Origin: Agromyces sp. H17E-10
GTDB lineage: Bacteria; Actinomycetota; Actinomycetes; Actinomycetales; Microbacteriaceae
Assembly: GCF_022919715.1 (NCBI RefSeq)
Contig: NZ_CP095042.1
Location: 1,550,001 to 1,614,000, forward strand
Length of the DNA: 64,000 nt
Reading direction: 5' to 3'
The notes under the pieces: generated by a model
Told to the model about the DNA's origin: nothing
The model's database searches: none
The model's input: only the letters and a program-made list of their open reading frames with translations
In this document: piece by piece, positions 42,264 to 50,702 of the stretch
Position numbering within the stretch: the first letter of the stretch is position 1
Layout: every line of letters begins with the position of its first letter
Translations under genes and position numbers: made by a program

Positions 42264-43562
42264 ATGGCCACGAGCGCACGGCCGTTCTGGATCTACTGGA
42301 CCGCGAGCACGACGAGCGGCCTGGGCACGGCGGTCACGGCAGTCGCACTGCCGCTCACCGCCGTGACCGTGCTCGATGCCGGTCCGGTCGAGACCGGCCT
42401 GCTCGCTGCCTCGTCATATCTCGCCTGGGTCGTGCTCGGTCTCCCCGCTGGCGCGATCGTGCACCGATTGCCGCTGCGCGCCACGCAAGTGGTCGCCGAT
42501 CTCGTGAGAGCCGCGGCGATCCTCGCCGTGCCACTCGTCTGGTGGCTCGGCGACCTGTCGCTCGCGCTGCTCGTGCTCGTGGCGCTCGCGGTGAACGTGG
42601 CCGAGGTGTTCTACTTCACGGCCAACACGACGTTCCTGCCGTCCGTCGTGCCGAAGCACGAGTTGACGAGCCGCAACAGCCTCGTCTCGGGCACGCAGGC
42701 CGCGACCCAGCTCGGCGGCCCGTCGCTCGCGGGCCTGCTCGTGCAGGCCGTCGGCGCGGTACCCGCCCTGCTCGTCGACGTCGTCTCGTACGTGACGTCG
42801 GCACTGCTGCTCCGGCGCCTCCCCGAGCGGCGCGAACCCGCGCCGGCCGACGGCGCCGCTCGTCCCGGGATGCGCGCCATGATCGCCGAGGGCTGGCGGT
42901 TCGTCGTACGGCACCCCGTGATGGCCCCAGCCACCTGGTGGGCGTGCGTGGTGAACCTCGTCTGCGGTGTTCAGGCCGGCCTCTTCGCGATCTACCTGGT
43001 GCGCGACCTCGATGCGCCGCCGGCCATGGTCGGCGTGCTGCTCGCCGCCGACGGCGTCGGGTCGCTGCTCGCGGCGACGGCCACGCCGTGGCTCGTGCGA
43101 CGGTTCGGGTCGGCACGGGTGCTGCTCGTCGACGGCCTGGTCGGCTTCGCCGGGGCCGCGCTCATCCCCCTCGGCGCCGGTGCCGTCGGCTGGCTGTGCT
43201 TCGCGATCGGGACGCTCGTGTTCGGCGCCTCGGTGGTGCCGGGCAGCGTCGTGACCCGCACCTACCGACAGGTGGCGAGCCCGCCCGAACTGCTCTCACG
43301 GGTCATGGCGACCGTGCGCTTCGTCTCGTGGAGCATGATCCCGGTCGGCGCCGTCGCCGCCGGTCTGCTCGCCGCGCAGGCGGGCAGCCGGGCGGTGCTG
43401 TTCGGATCGGCGTTCCTGCTGCTCGCCGGCCCGGTCATCCTGTGGTTCAGCCCGGTTCGCCGGCTGCGCGACCTCGACGACTACGACGAGGGTCGCCGCA
43501 GCGGGTCTTCGAAGAACTCGAGCAGCAACGCCGCGGATGCCTCGGCCTCGACGCCCGCGTAG
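42264..43562 (+). CDS. MFS exporter
   Basis: 432 residues, about 12 helices in two halves, with the drug-exporter (MFS-3/enterobactin exporter-like) pattern: WIYWTASTTSGLGTAVTAVALPLTAV, GLPAGAIVHRLPLR, FYFTANTTFLPSVVPKHELTSRNSL. A polar Ser/Ala tail of about 25 residues ends the protein and is antisense to tadA. GAGGAGGT lies 7 nt before the ATG. Probably exports a toxic or electrophilic compound under control of the 33-bp palindrome (inference). Confidence 0.87.
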   Translation: MATSARPFWIYWTASTTSGLGTAVTAVALPLTAVTVLDAGPVETGLLAASSYLAWVVLGLPAGAIVHRLPLRATQVVADLVRAAAILAVPLVWWLGDLSLALLVLVALAVNVAEVFYFTANTTFLPSVVPKHELTSRNSLVSGTQAATQLGGPSLAGLLVQAVGAVPALLVDVVSYVTSALLLRRLPERREPAPADGAARPGMRAMIAEGWRFVVRHPVMAPATWWACVVNLVCGVQAGLFAIYLVRDLDAPPAMVGVLLAADGVGSLLAATATPWLVRRFGSARVLLVDGLVGFAGAALIPLGAGAVGWLCFAIGTLVFGASVVPGSVVTRTYRQVASPPELLSRVMATVRFVSWSMIPVGAVAAGLLAAQAGSRAVLFGSAFLLLAGPVILWFSPVRRLRDLDDYDEGRRSGSSKNSSSNAADASASTPA

Positions 43563-43954
43563 ACCTCGACCCGGTGGTTGAGACGTCGGTCGCGCAACAC
43601 GTCGTAGAGCGACCCCGCGGCGCCGGCCTTCTCGTCCCAGGCGCCGAAGACCACCGTCGGCACCCTTGCGGCGAGGATCGCGCCCGCGCACATGATGCAC
43701 GGCTCGAGCGTCACGACGAGCGTGCAGCCCTCGAGCCGCCAGTCGCCCGTCGCCTCGGCCGCTCGTCGCAGCGCGAGCACCTCGGCGTGGGCGGTGGGGT
43801 CGCCGTGCAGCTCGCGCTCATTGCGGCTGGATGCGACGAGCCGACCGTCACGGTCGACGACGACGGCGCCGACGGGAACGTCTCGGGTGGCGGGCGCCTG
43901 CGCGGCCTCGGCGAGCGCGAGCCGCATCCACTCGCGATGGATCGCCTGCTCCAT
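43481..43954 (-). CDS. tadA: tRNA adenosine(34) deaminase / nucleoside deaminase
   Basis: 157 residues. Zinc-dependent deaminase motifs: HAEVLALRRAA (catalytic His-Ala-Glu) and LEPCIMCAGAIL (PCxxC). Matches TadA, which makes inosine at the wobble base of tRNA-Arg(ACG); a guanine-deaminase-like role cannot be excluded. Start ATG is preceded by GGGAGG. It overlaps the 3' end of the MFS gene by 82 bp, tail to tail. Confidence 0.87.
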   Translation of the reverse strand: MEQAIHREWMRLALAEAAQAPATRDVPVGAVVVDRDGRLVASSRNERELHGDPTAHAEVLALRRAAEATGDWRLEGCTLVVTLEPCIMCAGAILAARVPTVVFGAWDEKAGAAGSLYDVLRDRRLNHRVEVYAGVEAEASAALLLEFFEDPLRRPSS

Positions 43955-44012
43955 GTCCCGCCTCCCGTTCGACCGCCCGCTCGGATGCCACGGTACCGCG
44001 CGACCGTCTCGA

Positions 44013-44888
44013 TCAGGCGTCGAGCGCGGCGCCGAGGTCGAGGCCGGCGAGCCGCGCGGGGTCGGCGAGCACGTCGAGGCCGACGATCCGGTCGTGGTCG
44101 TCGAGCTCGAACGCCAGGAGCGAGACGACCCGACCGTGCAGCACGGCGGCCACGCCCGGGCGCCCGCCGAGGAGCACGGGCACCGAGTGCGACGCGAGGT
44201 GCGCGGCCGTCGTCGCCGAGGCCGCGATCTCGTCGGCACCCTCAAGGCGCACCGACGTCGCCCCGTAGTCGGCGCGCAGCACGGCGTGCTCGTCGAGCAG
44301 GCCGAGGAGCGCCGAGAGGTCGCCCTCCTGCACCGCGCGCAGCCAGGCCTCGACGACCGCGCGCCCCCTCGGGCCCGTCGCCCGGGCCGGGGCATCCGTG
44401 CCGCGCAGCCGGCGGCGCGCCCGGGAGGCGAGCTGCCGCGCCGCTTCGGGCGACCGCCCGATCGCCTCCGCGATCTCGTCGAAGGGCTGGCCGAAGACGT
44501 CGTGCAGCACGAAGGCCAGTCGCTCCGCCGGGCCGAGCAGGTCGAGCACGGTCGTGAGTGCGACGGCGACGCGCTCGTTGCCGGCGGCGACCGCGGCGGG
44601 ATCCGGGGCGCTCGACGGCCGATCCTCCCAGACGTCGACGGCCCAGGGGTCGTTGCGCGTCACGCGCGCGGACCGCAGCACGTCGAGGCTCAGCCGCGAG
44701 ACCACCGTGGTGAGCCAGGCGTCGAGGCTCTCGATCTCGTCGGGGTCGACGCGGTCGAGTTTCAACCAGGCCTCCTGCAGCACGTCGTCGGCTTCGGCGC
44801 CCGAGCCGAGCAGCCGGGTCGCGATGGCGTGGAGCCGGGGTCGCCGCTCCTCGAATGCGGCGGCGAGCTGGTCGCGGTCGATGGCCAT
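44013..44888 (-). CDS. ECF41-group RNA polymerase sigma factor (SigJ-like)
   Basis: 291 residues: region 2 (about 8-75, LLGSGAEADDVLQEAWLKL), region 4 (DVFGQPFDEIAEAIGRSPEAARQLASRARRRL) and the SnoaL-like C-terminal domain of ECF41 (about 180-291) which tunes activity. GAAGGAG is 8 nt ahead of the ATG. It diverges from an SDR/epimerase-type gene, the classical ECF41 target, and both sides carry matching ECF41 promoters. Confidence 0.92.
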   Translation of the reverse strand: MAIDRDQLAAAFEERRPRLHAIATRLLGSGAEADDVLQEAWLKLDRVDPDEIESLDAWLTTVVSRLSLDVLRSARVTRNDPWAVDVWEDRPSSAPDPAAVAAGNERVAVALTTVLDLLGPAERLAFVLHDVFGQPFDEIAEAIGRSPEAARQLASRARRRLRGTDAPARATGPRGRAVVEAWLRAVQEGDLSALLGLLDEHAVLRADYGATSVRLEGADEIAASATTAAHLASHSVPVLLGGRPGVAAVLHGRVVSLLAFELDDHDRIVGLDVLADPARLAGLDLGAALDA

Positions 44889-44914
44889 GTCACATTCTCC
44901 TTCGGTCGTCCGTC
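44888..44914 (+). promoter_or_regulatory. ECF41-type promoter of the SDR gene
   Basis: TGTCACA (44888-44894), 16 nt, CGTC (44911-44914): matches the described ECF41 consensus. It faces the SDR gene at 44961; the -35 overlaps the sigma gene's start codon. Confidence 0.8.
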
Positions 44915-44922
44915 ACCTGGAT

Positions 44923-44949
44923 GACGGGGCGCACGGCCCCGATGTGACG
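44923..44949 (-). promoter_or_regulatory. ECF41-type promoter of the sigma gene
   Basis: On the minus strand CGTCACA (44949-44943), 16 nt, CGTC (44926-44923): one mismatch from the ECF41 consensus, suggesting autoregulation. Confidence 0.7.
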
Positions 44950-44960
44950 GAGGAACGACC

Positions 44961-45725
44961 ATGAACACCACGACCATTCTCGTGACGGGCGGCACCGGCG
45001 GCCTGGGCGGCCACGTCGTCCCGCGGCTCGTCGGCCCCGGGCGCCGCATCCGGGTGCTCACCCGGTCGCCGCGGCCGGCCGCGCCCGGGGTCGAATATGT
45101 CGTCGGCGACACCGTCGAGGGCGTCGGCCGCGACGGTGCGATGGTGGGGGTCGACGTCGTGCTGCATCTCGCGGGCGGCCCGAAGGGCGACGACGTCGGC
45201 ACCCGCAACGTCGCCGAGGCGGCGCGTGCAGCGGGGGTCGGCCACGTCGTCATGATCTCGGTGATCGGCGCCGAGTCGATGCCGATCGGGTACTTCCGCC
45301 GCAAGGCCGAGTCGGAGCGCATCCTCGCCGAGTCGGGCGTGCCGTGGACCGTCGTGCGCGCCGCCCAGTTCCACGGCTTCGCGTACGGGATGGCGAACGG
45401 GATGGCGAAGCTCCCGATCGTGCCGGTCATGAAGGACGTTCGACTGGAGCCGGTAGCCGTGCAGGACGTCGCGGCGCGGATCGCCGAGCTGGCGTTCCAG
45501 CCACCCCAGGGACGCGTCGCCGACCTCGCCGGGCCCGAGGTGCGCTCGCTCGAGAGCCTCATCGACGAGCTGCCCGTGCGCCACCGCCCGCACCTGCGGT
45601 TCGGCCTGCCCGGCGCGGTCGGGCGCGCCTACCGCAGCGAGGCCAATCTCGCGGGCGCCGGCGCCGCACGCGGCACGGGAACCTGGACCGAATTCCTCGA
45701 AGCACGCGAGGCCGCCCGGCCGTAG
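44961..45725 (+). CDS. NmrA-like atypical SDR, ECF41 target
   Basis: 254 residues. NAD(P)-binding motif [17 protein letters not shown] (about 8-24), then [12 protein letters not shown] and [22 protein letters not shown] with an NmrA-type active region. It corresponds to the epimerase member of the carboxymuconolactone decarboxylase/oxidoreductase/epimerase set encoded beside ECF41 sigmas. GGAGG precedes the ATG. Substrate unknown. Confidence 0.88.
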   Translation: MNTTTILVTGGTGGLGGHVVPRLVGPGRRIRVLTRSPRPAAPGVEYVVGDTVEGVGRDGAMVGVDVVLHLAGGPKGDDVGTRNVAEAARAAGVGHVVMISVIGAESMPIGYFRRKAESERILAESGVPWTVVRAAQFHGFAYGMANGMAKLPIVPVMKDVRLEPVAVQDVAARIAELAFQPPQGRVADLAGPEVRSLESLIDELPVRHRPHLRFGLPGAVGRAYRSEANLAGAGAARGTGTWTEFLEAREAARP

Positions 45726-45735
45726 AATCGGGGCC

Positions 45736-46368
45736 ATGCGAGTCCACGTTGCCGACCACCCGCTCATCACCCACAAACTGACGGTGCTCCGCGACGAGAA
45801 CACGCCGTCGCCCGTGTTCCGCTCGCTCGTCGAAGAGCTCATGACGCTGCTCGCGTACGAGGGCACCCGCGGGGTGCGGGTCGAACCGGTCGACATCGTG
45901 ACGCCGGTGGCACCGACGACGGGCGTGCGCATCGCCGACCCGAAGCCGCTCATCGTCCCGATCCTGCGCGCGGGGCTCGGCATGCTCGAGGGCATGGTGA
46001 AGCTCCTGCCGAGCGCCGAGGTCGGGTTCCTCGGCATGGCCCGCGACGAAGAGACGCTGCAGCCGACGACCTACGCCGAACGCCTGCCCGACGACCTCTC
46101 CGACCGGCAGTGCTTCGTGCTCGACCCGATGCTCGCGACGGGCGGGTCGCTCAGCGCGGCGATCGAGTTCCTGCTCGCACGCGGTGCGACCGATGTCACC
46201 GCGATCTGCATCCTCGCGACGCCCGAGGGCCTCGCCGCGGTCGAGCAGGCGCTGCACGGCCGCGAGGTGTCGCTCGTGCTCGGCGCGATCGACGAGCGGC
46301 TCAACGAGCACGGCTTCATCGTGCCCGGCCTCGGCGATGCGGGCGACCGCCTCTACGGCACGGTATAA
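45736..46368 (+). CDS. upp: Uracil phosphoribosyltransferase
   Basis: 210 residues; converts uracil and PRPP to UMP (pyrimidine salvage). The PRPP-binding loop [19 protein letters not shown] (about 127-145) and uracil site [12 protein letters not shown] at the C-terminus are diagnostic; [16 protein letters not shown] is the family core. ATG is 7 nt after TAGAAT, a clear leaderless promoter. Confidence 0.97.
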   Translation: MRVHVADHPLITHKLTVLRDENTPSPVFRSLVEELMTLLAYEGTRGVRVEPVDIVTPVAPTTGVRIADPKPLIVPILRAGLGMLEGMVKLLPSAEVGFLGMARDEETLQPTTYAERLPDDLSDRQCFVLDPMLATGGSLSAAIEFLLARGATDVTAICILATPEGLAAVEQALHGREVSLVLGAIDERLNEHGFIVPGLGDAGDRLYGTV

Positions 46369-46476
46369 GCACGCCACTCGGCATGGCCGCTCGAAGGATC
46401 TTCGAGCAGAGACACGCCGGGTCGCGATACCGATGAGGAAGATTTCTGAAATTGCTTCCTCGTCGAAGATTCTTGC

Positions 46477-46519
46477 GCGCGAGGCATCCGGCCATCTGAA
46501 TTCTCCGGATGCCTCGCGC
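46477..46519. terminator. Hairpin downstream of upp
   Basis: Perfect 15-bp stem GCGCGAGGCATCCGG with complement and a 13-nt loop, about 110 bp after upp. No U tract. Confidence 0.6.
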
Positions 46520-46568
46520 TGACGCGCACCCGCTGCGACGTCACACCCCGTCATCCGAGGGTCACGAA

Positions 46569-46597
46569 TTGACACACGCTCGACTCTCGGATTTACT
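46569..46597 (+). promoter_or_regulatory. Sigma-70 promoter of leaderless Cys-rich uORF
   Basis: TTGACA (46569-46574), 17 bp, TTTACT (46592-46597). The next start codon, ATG at 46605, is 7 nt beyond, so the transcript likely begins at the ATG itself. Confidence 0.75.
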
Positions 46598-46604
46598 CGC
46601 ACCC

Positions 46605-46706
46605 ATGACTGACAGCGCACGCACCCTGACCACCCGCGAGGTGAACAGGATTGCCGACATCATGATGTCGGCGCGTGCGCCCATGTGTTGTCGAATGTGC
46701 CGCTGA
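46605..46706 (+). CDS. Leaderless 33-residue Cys-rich leader peptide
   Basis: 33 codons ending in Pro-Met-Cys-Cys-Arg-Met-Cys-Arg, so three Cys codons (TGT TGT, then TGC) lie within the last six codons. It begins where the promoter predicts transcription to start. Leaderless short ORFs with a C-terminal Cys run act as cysteine-responsive attenuators in mycobacteria; here the next gene is a winged-helix regulator and a SulP transporter follows. Two small stems (46734-46753 and 46818-46835) follow it. The call as regulatory ORF is an inference. Confidence 0.7.
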   Translation: MTDSARTLTTREVNRIADIMMSARAPMCCRMCR

Positions 46707-46817
46707 CCGCGACTCGACCGCCGAGTTCCGCAGCCGACCCGCATCCCGGTCGGCACGGACTCCACTGAACCCACCGGCTCTCGGGGGTTCGCCAGGCCGT
46801 ACCGGCCGTTCGTTTCC

Positions 46818-46835
46818 GACCCCGCGATCGGGGTC
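46818..46835 (+). promoter_or_regulatory. Hairpin in leader, candidate attenuator stem
   Basis: GACCCCG-CGAT-CGGGGTC, 7-bp perfect stem, 39 nt before the regulator ATG and 112 nt after the Cys-rich ORF. Confidence 0.45.
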
Positions 46836-46873
46836 GTCTGCTGCACCGTCTTCGACTTCACAAGGATCCCGTC

Positions 46874-47686
46874 ATGTCTCTCGCACTCGCCACCGCTCCC
46901 GCCGTCACCACCGCCCCGGCCGTCCGCCCGGTGCAGGCCCGCACGGCCCCCTCGCTCTCGGCCGCCCCGTCGGCCGCCCCGCTCCGCTCGCTGTCGTCGG
47001 CCGTCGCCGCCGAAGACGCGACGGTCGCCGCCCGGCCGGCCAGCGCCGCGCCCGCCGCTCCCCGCGTTCGCGCCGTGCCCGAGGGCACCGAGGCCCGTGG
47101 CTTCGTGCTCTACGTCGGCATCGACGAGGCCAAGGCGGCCGAAGACGGCACGACGCTGCACCGCATCGTCGAGGCCCTGCGCGCGCTGACCGCCGAGGTC
47201 GCGCCCTCCTCCGAGACGTACGCCGCCGTGGCACTCGCCCCCGAGGGCGCCGGCGGCCGCGACGTCGACGTCGTGCGCCTCGCCCTGCAGGACCCGGCCG
47301 CGCTCGCGAAGCAGCGCGAGGGCAAGGGCACCCGCAACGACGCCGACCGCCACCCGAACGGCGTCATCATCGACATCTCGCGCAAGCGGGTGCTGCTCGA
47401 CGGCGAGGCCGCGGGCCTCACCTACAAGGAGTTCGAGCTGCTGCAGTACCTCGTGCTGCGCGAGGGCCGCACGATCGACCGCCACGAGCTCATCGAGAGC
47501 CTGTGGAACGCCGACGACGAGGCCCCGAGCGAGCGCACGATCGACGTGCACGTGCGCCGCCTGCGCTCGAAGCTCGCCCACTACCAGGACATCGTGCGCA
47601 CCGTGCGCGGCGTCGGCTACCGCTTCGACCGCCACGCCGACGTGTCAATCCGCCAGGCCTCGACGCCCTCGCCCGACCTGTACTGA
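46874..47686 (+). CDS. Winged-helix (OmpR/PhoB C-terminal type) regulator without receiver
   Basis: 270 residues. A long Ala/Pro/Val-rich N-terminus (about 1-75), a middle alpha/beta domain (about 75-160) with no phosphoacceptor, then a PhoB-type winged helix (LTYKEFELLQYLVLREGRTIDRHELI, ERTIDVHVRRLRSKLAHYQDIVRTVRGVGYRF, about 175-255). No receiver domain, so control is probably by abundance or ligand. It lies behind the Cys-rich leader peptide, suggesting sulfur-responsive expression (inference). Confidence 0.85.
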   Translation: MSLALATAPAVTTAPAVRPVQARTAPSLSAAPSAAPLRSLSSAVAAEDATVAARPASAAPAAPRVRAVPEGTEARGFVLYVGIDEAKAAEDGTTLHRIVEALRALTAEVAPSSETYAAVALAPEGAGGRDVDVVRLALQDPAALAKQREGKGTRNDADRHPNGVIIDISRKRVLLDGEAAGLTYKEFELLQYLVLREGRTIDRHELIESLWNADDEAPSERTIDVHVRRLRSKLAHYQDIVRTVRGVGYRFDRHADVSIRQASTPSPDLY

Positions 47687-47719
47687 GTCGCGGCCCGGCG
47701 ACTCCGGGCACCTCGGCCA

Positions 47720-49417
47720 TTACCGGGCGGCCGCCCGGGCGACGTGGTCGCGCGCGTGCGCGACGGCGAGTCCGAGGTCGTCGAACAGGTGGTTCTGGTG
47801 CCGGAGCGACGACACCACTCCGACACGTCGCGCAACCCCGAGATGGTCGGGGCGGATGCCCTTCACGAGCACCGTCACCCCGCGGCGCTCGAGCGCGGTG
47901 ATGAGCTCGGTGATGACCTGGGCGCCGGTGGCGTCGAGCAGCTGCAGCTGCGACATCCGGATGATCACGACCTCGATGCCGCGGATGTCGCCGACGCGTT
48001 CGAGCATGCGCTCGGCCGCGCCGAAGAACAGGGCGCCCTCGAGCCGGAAGAGCGCGATTCGCTCGTCGCCGGGCTGGGCGGGCGGGGGCAGCTCCTCGCG
48101 GTGCACGCCGCTCGAGCGCGACAGCGCGCGCAGGGCGAAGAAGGCCGCGACGGCGATGCCGATGAGCACCGCGTAGATGAGGTCGAAGCTCACGGTGATG
48201 ACGGCCGTGACGACGAAGACGGCGGCGTCCGACCGGGTCGAGCCGAGCACGGTCCGCACCGTCGCGAGCGAGATCATCCGGGTCGCGGTCACCATGAGCA
48301 CGCCCGAGAGCGCCGCGAGCGGGATGACCGCGACGACCGAGCCGCCGACGAGCACGATGACGAGCAGCAGCATGGCGTGCACGACCGCCGCGAGCCGGGT
48401 GCGTCCGCCCGAGCGCACGTTGACGGCGGTGCGGGCGATCGCGCCCGTCGCGGGCATGCCGCCGAACAGGCCGGCGGCGACCGAGGCGAGTCCCTGTCCG
48501 ACGAGTTCGCGGTCGGCGTCGTACGGGCCGGTGTCGGAGATCGACGCGGCGACCCGCGCCGAGAGCAGCGACTCGATCGCGGCGAGCGCCGCGACGGTGA
48601 GCGCCGCACCCGCGAGCCCCGTGACCGTCGACCAGTCGGCGGTCGGCACGATCGGCGCGGGCAGGCCGACCGGCAGCGTGCCGATCGTCGCAACCGGCGC
48701 GTGCACGAGCCAGGCGGCCGTGCTCACGACGATGATCGCGATGATCGAGCCGGGCAGTTTCGCGTGCAGCCGCGGGGCGACGAGCATGATCGCCGCGACC
48801 ACGGCGACGATGCCGAGCGTCCACGCGACCTCGGGCCACGAGACCGAGGCGAGCGACTGCACCGCCGCGACGGCGGCGTTCGTGCTCTCACCGGGCGCGA
48901 CGCCGAGCGCGGCCGGCACCTGCTGCAGGAAGATGATGACCGCGATGCCGAGGGTGAACCCCTCGATGACCGGCCACGGGATGTAGGTCACGGCCCGCCC
49001 GAGTCGCAGCACGCCCGCGAGGAGCACGATGACCCCGGCGAACACGCCCACGAGCGCGAGAACCCCCGCACCGTGGGCGGCGACGATCGGCGCGAGCACG
49101 ACGACCATCGCGCCCGTCGGCCCCGAGACCTGCACGTTCGAGCCGCCGAAGACCGCGGCGACGACGCCGGCCACGATCGCCGTGACGAGGCCGGCCTCGG
49201 CGCCCGCGCCCGAGCTCACCCCGAACGCGAGCGCGAGCGGCAGCGCGACGATGCCGACCGTGATGCCGGCGAGCACGTCGCCGCGCCACGTCCGCCGGAG
49301 GTCGCGGTAGTCGGCGGGGCTCGGCAGCAGCGCCGCAGCCGACCGGGCGAGGCGCGCGAACGCGCGGCGGCGGGTGTCGCCCCCGGTCTCCGGCGTGGCC
49401 GGCGTCGACCCGGTCAC
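47720..49417 (-). CDS. SulP-family transporter with STAS domain
   Basis: 565 residues. Membrane core (about 45-415) with VLAGITVGIVALPLALAFGVSSG and GPTGAMVVVLAPIVA, then STAS (about 450-550, GIEVVIIRMSQLQLLDATGAQVI). Resembles the sulfate/bicarbonate branch of SulP. GTG start overlaps the stop of the ArsR gene (GTGA). The companion regulator probably controls it. Confidence 0.9.
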   Translation of the reverse strand: MTGSTPATPETGGDTRRRAFARLARSAAALLPSPADYRDLRRTWRGDVLAGITVGIVALPLALAFGVSSGAGAEAGLVTAIVAGVVAAVFGGSNVQVSGPTGAMVVVLAPIVAAHGAGVLALVGVFAGVIVLLAGVLRLGRAVTYIPWPVIEGFTLGIAVIIFLQQVPAALGVAPGESTNAAVAAVQSLASVSWPEVAWTLGIVAVVAAIMLVAPRLHAKLPGSIIAIIVVSTAAWLVHAPVATIGTLPVGLPAPIVPTADWSTVTGLAGAALTVAALAAIESLLSARVAASISDTGPYDADRELVGQGLASVAAGLFGGMPATGAIARTAVNVRSGGRTRLAAVVHAMLLLVIVLVGGSVVAVIPLAALSGVLMVTATRMISLATVRTVLGSTRSDAAVFVVTAVITVSFDLIYAVLIGIAVAAFFALRALSRSSGVHREELPPPAQPGDERIALFRLEGALFFGAAERMLERVGDIRGIEVVIIRMSQLQLLDATGAQVITELITALERRGVTVLVKGIRPDHLGVARRVGVVSSLRHQNHLFDDLGLAVAHARDHVARAAAR

Positions 49418-49800
49418 GCGCCCACGACCGCCGCGGGCGGGATCTCGGGCAGCCCCGTGCGCTCGACGAGCTGACGCTCGGTCGTCTGCAGGATCTCGCC
49501 GAGCAGGGCGCGGGCGACGCGCAGCAGGTCGGCGACCTGCGGGTAGGCGAGCCGGTAGAAGACCTGATTGCCCCGGCGCTCGGCGACGACGAGCAGGTTG
49601 CGCTTGAGCACGGCGAGGTGCTGCGAGAGGTGAGATGCCTCGAGCCCTGTGGCCTCGAGCAGTTCCGAGACGGATGCCTCGGGGCCGGCCGAGAGCACCT
49701 CGAGGATCCGCACCCGCAGTGGATGGGCGAGCCCCTTGAAGAGGTTCGCCTTCACCTCGTAGAGCGGCCGGTGGGCGTCGGGGTGCGTCACGGGAACCAT
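49414..49800 (-). CDS. ArsR-family regulator of SulP transporter
   Basis: 128 residues with ArsR HTH: LAHPLRVRILEVLSAGPEASVSELLEATGLEASHLSQHLAVLKRNLLVV and wing AERRGNQVFYRL. It contains no cysteine, so it is not a thiol-based metal or persulfide sensor of the BigR/SqrR type. ATG at 49800 is preferred to 49857 because an imperfect palindrome (49810-49831) lies just upstream. Autoregulation with the SulP gene is likely. Confidence 0.85.
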   Translation of the reverse strand: MVPVTHPDAHRPLYEVKANLFKGLAHPLRVRILEVLSAGPEASVSELLEATGLEASHLSQHLAVLKRNLLVVAERRGNQVFYRLAYPQVADLLRVARALLGEILQTTERQLVERTGLPEIPPAAVVGA

Positions 49801-49809
49801 CCGTTCGAT

Positions 49810-49831
49810 TGATGGATTGATAAATTCATCA
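49810..49831. promoter_or_regulatory. ArsR-type operator
   Basis: TGATGGATT-GATA-AATTCATCA, 8 of 9 arm positions complementary, just upstream of the ArsR start at 49800. Confidence 0.6.
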
Positions 49832-50025
49832 TGCGCTTCGGGCGCCGAATGCGCCAATCCAGGGCTTCACGTCGGCCGCAGCACGCCCACCGCGACCCGC
49901 TCCGAAAAATCACAGAACGATAACTAGCGCCCGTTACCGATCCGTTATATATTCGGAAGTGCGCCGACTGTTTGCTGTGGCGGACGGCGCGGAATGTGAT
50001 TGCAGGACACTCTTGGTGCAAGGGA

Positions 50026-50059
50026 GAGGGCCGGTCGTCAGCCTCTACGACCGGCCCTC
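50026..50059. promoter_or_regulatory. Hairpin in MarR leader
   Basis: Perfect 13-bp stem GAGGGCCGGTCGT with complement and 8-nt loop, between a TATATT-like -10 (about 49948) and the MarR ATG. The 331-bp gap from 49801 to 50131 has no gene; it holds the ArsR operator, this hairpin and AT-rich promoter sequence. Confidence 0.5.
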
Positions 50060-50131
50060 AACCGTCTCCGACTGCACCGTGTCGCCGGGTTCCCTATTGT
50101 TGGATGCGTCCGTTCGACGAAGGGAGCCGGC

Positions 50132-50599
50132 ATGGCCGATCGCGCGATCACCGTTGCCGCGTGGGAGTCGCTCTTCCGTGCGCAGGTCACGATCATGCGG
50201 GCGCTCGCGGCCGAGTTCCCGAGCGACGTCATCTCGCTCAACGAGTACGACGTGCTCTTCAATATCTCGCGCGCGCCCGGGCGGCGCTTGCGCCTGAAAG
50301 ACCTGAATCGCAGCGTGCTCATCACGCAGCCGAGCGTCAGCCGGCTCGTCGACCGACTGACCGCACGCGGCTTCGTGACGAAGGCGCCCGACCCGGCCGA
50401 CGGCCGCGGCACGATCGTCGGCATCACCGAGGAGGGTTTCGCCCTGTTCCGCCGCGTCGCGATCTCGCACATGGACGCGATCAACCGGCAGTTCGGCGAC
50501 GCCCTGTCGGAGGACGAGCTGCGCACCCTCATCGAGCTCTGCACGCGCCTGCGTGCCGACCCGCTCCGCGCCGAGACGCCCGCCGCGGACGCGTCGTAG
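50132..50599 (+). CDS. MarR-family transcriptional regulator
   Basis: 155 residues. HTH and wing: LRLKDLNRSVLITQPSVSRLVDRLTARGFVTKAPDPADGRGTIVGITEEGFALF is classical MarR. Helical N and C termini form the dimer interface. GAAGGGAG precedes the ATG at 50132; an upstream in-frame ATG at 50000 would read through the hairpin and is rejected. Targets unknown; the Dcu transporter is next. Confidence 0.87.
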   Translation: MADRAITVAAWESLFRAQVTIMRALAAEFPSDVISLNEYDVLFNISRAPGRRLRLKDLNRSVLITQPSVSRLVDRLTARGFVTKAPDPADGRGTIVGITEEGFALFRRVAISHMDAINRQFGDALSEDELRTLIELCTRLRADPLRAETPAADAS

Positions 50600-50702
50600 G
50601 CGAGGCGCCGGCGAACACCCCGAAACGGGTCTAGACACTGGGCGACCCGGGCAATAGCCTCAGCCTCAAGTAGAGGGCTGGGTTTGGCTTGGGGAGGCCG
50701 CC

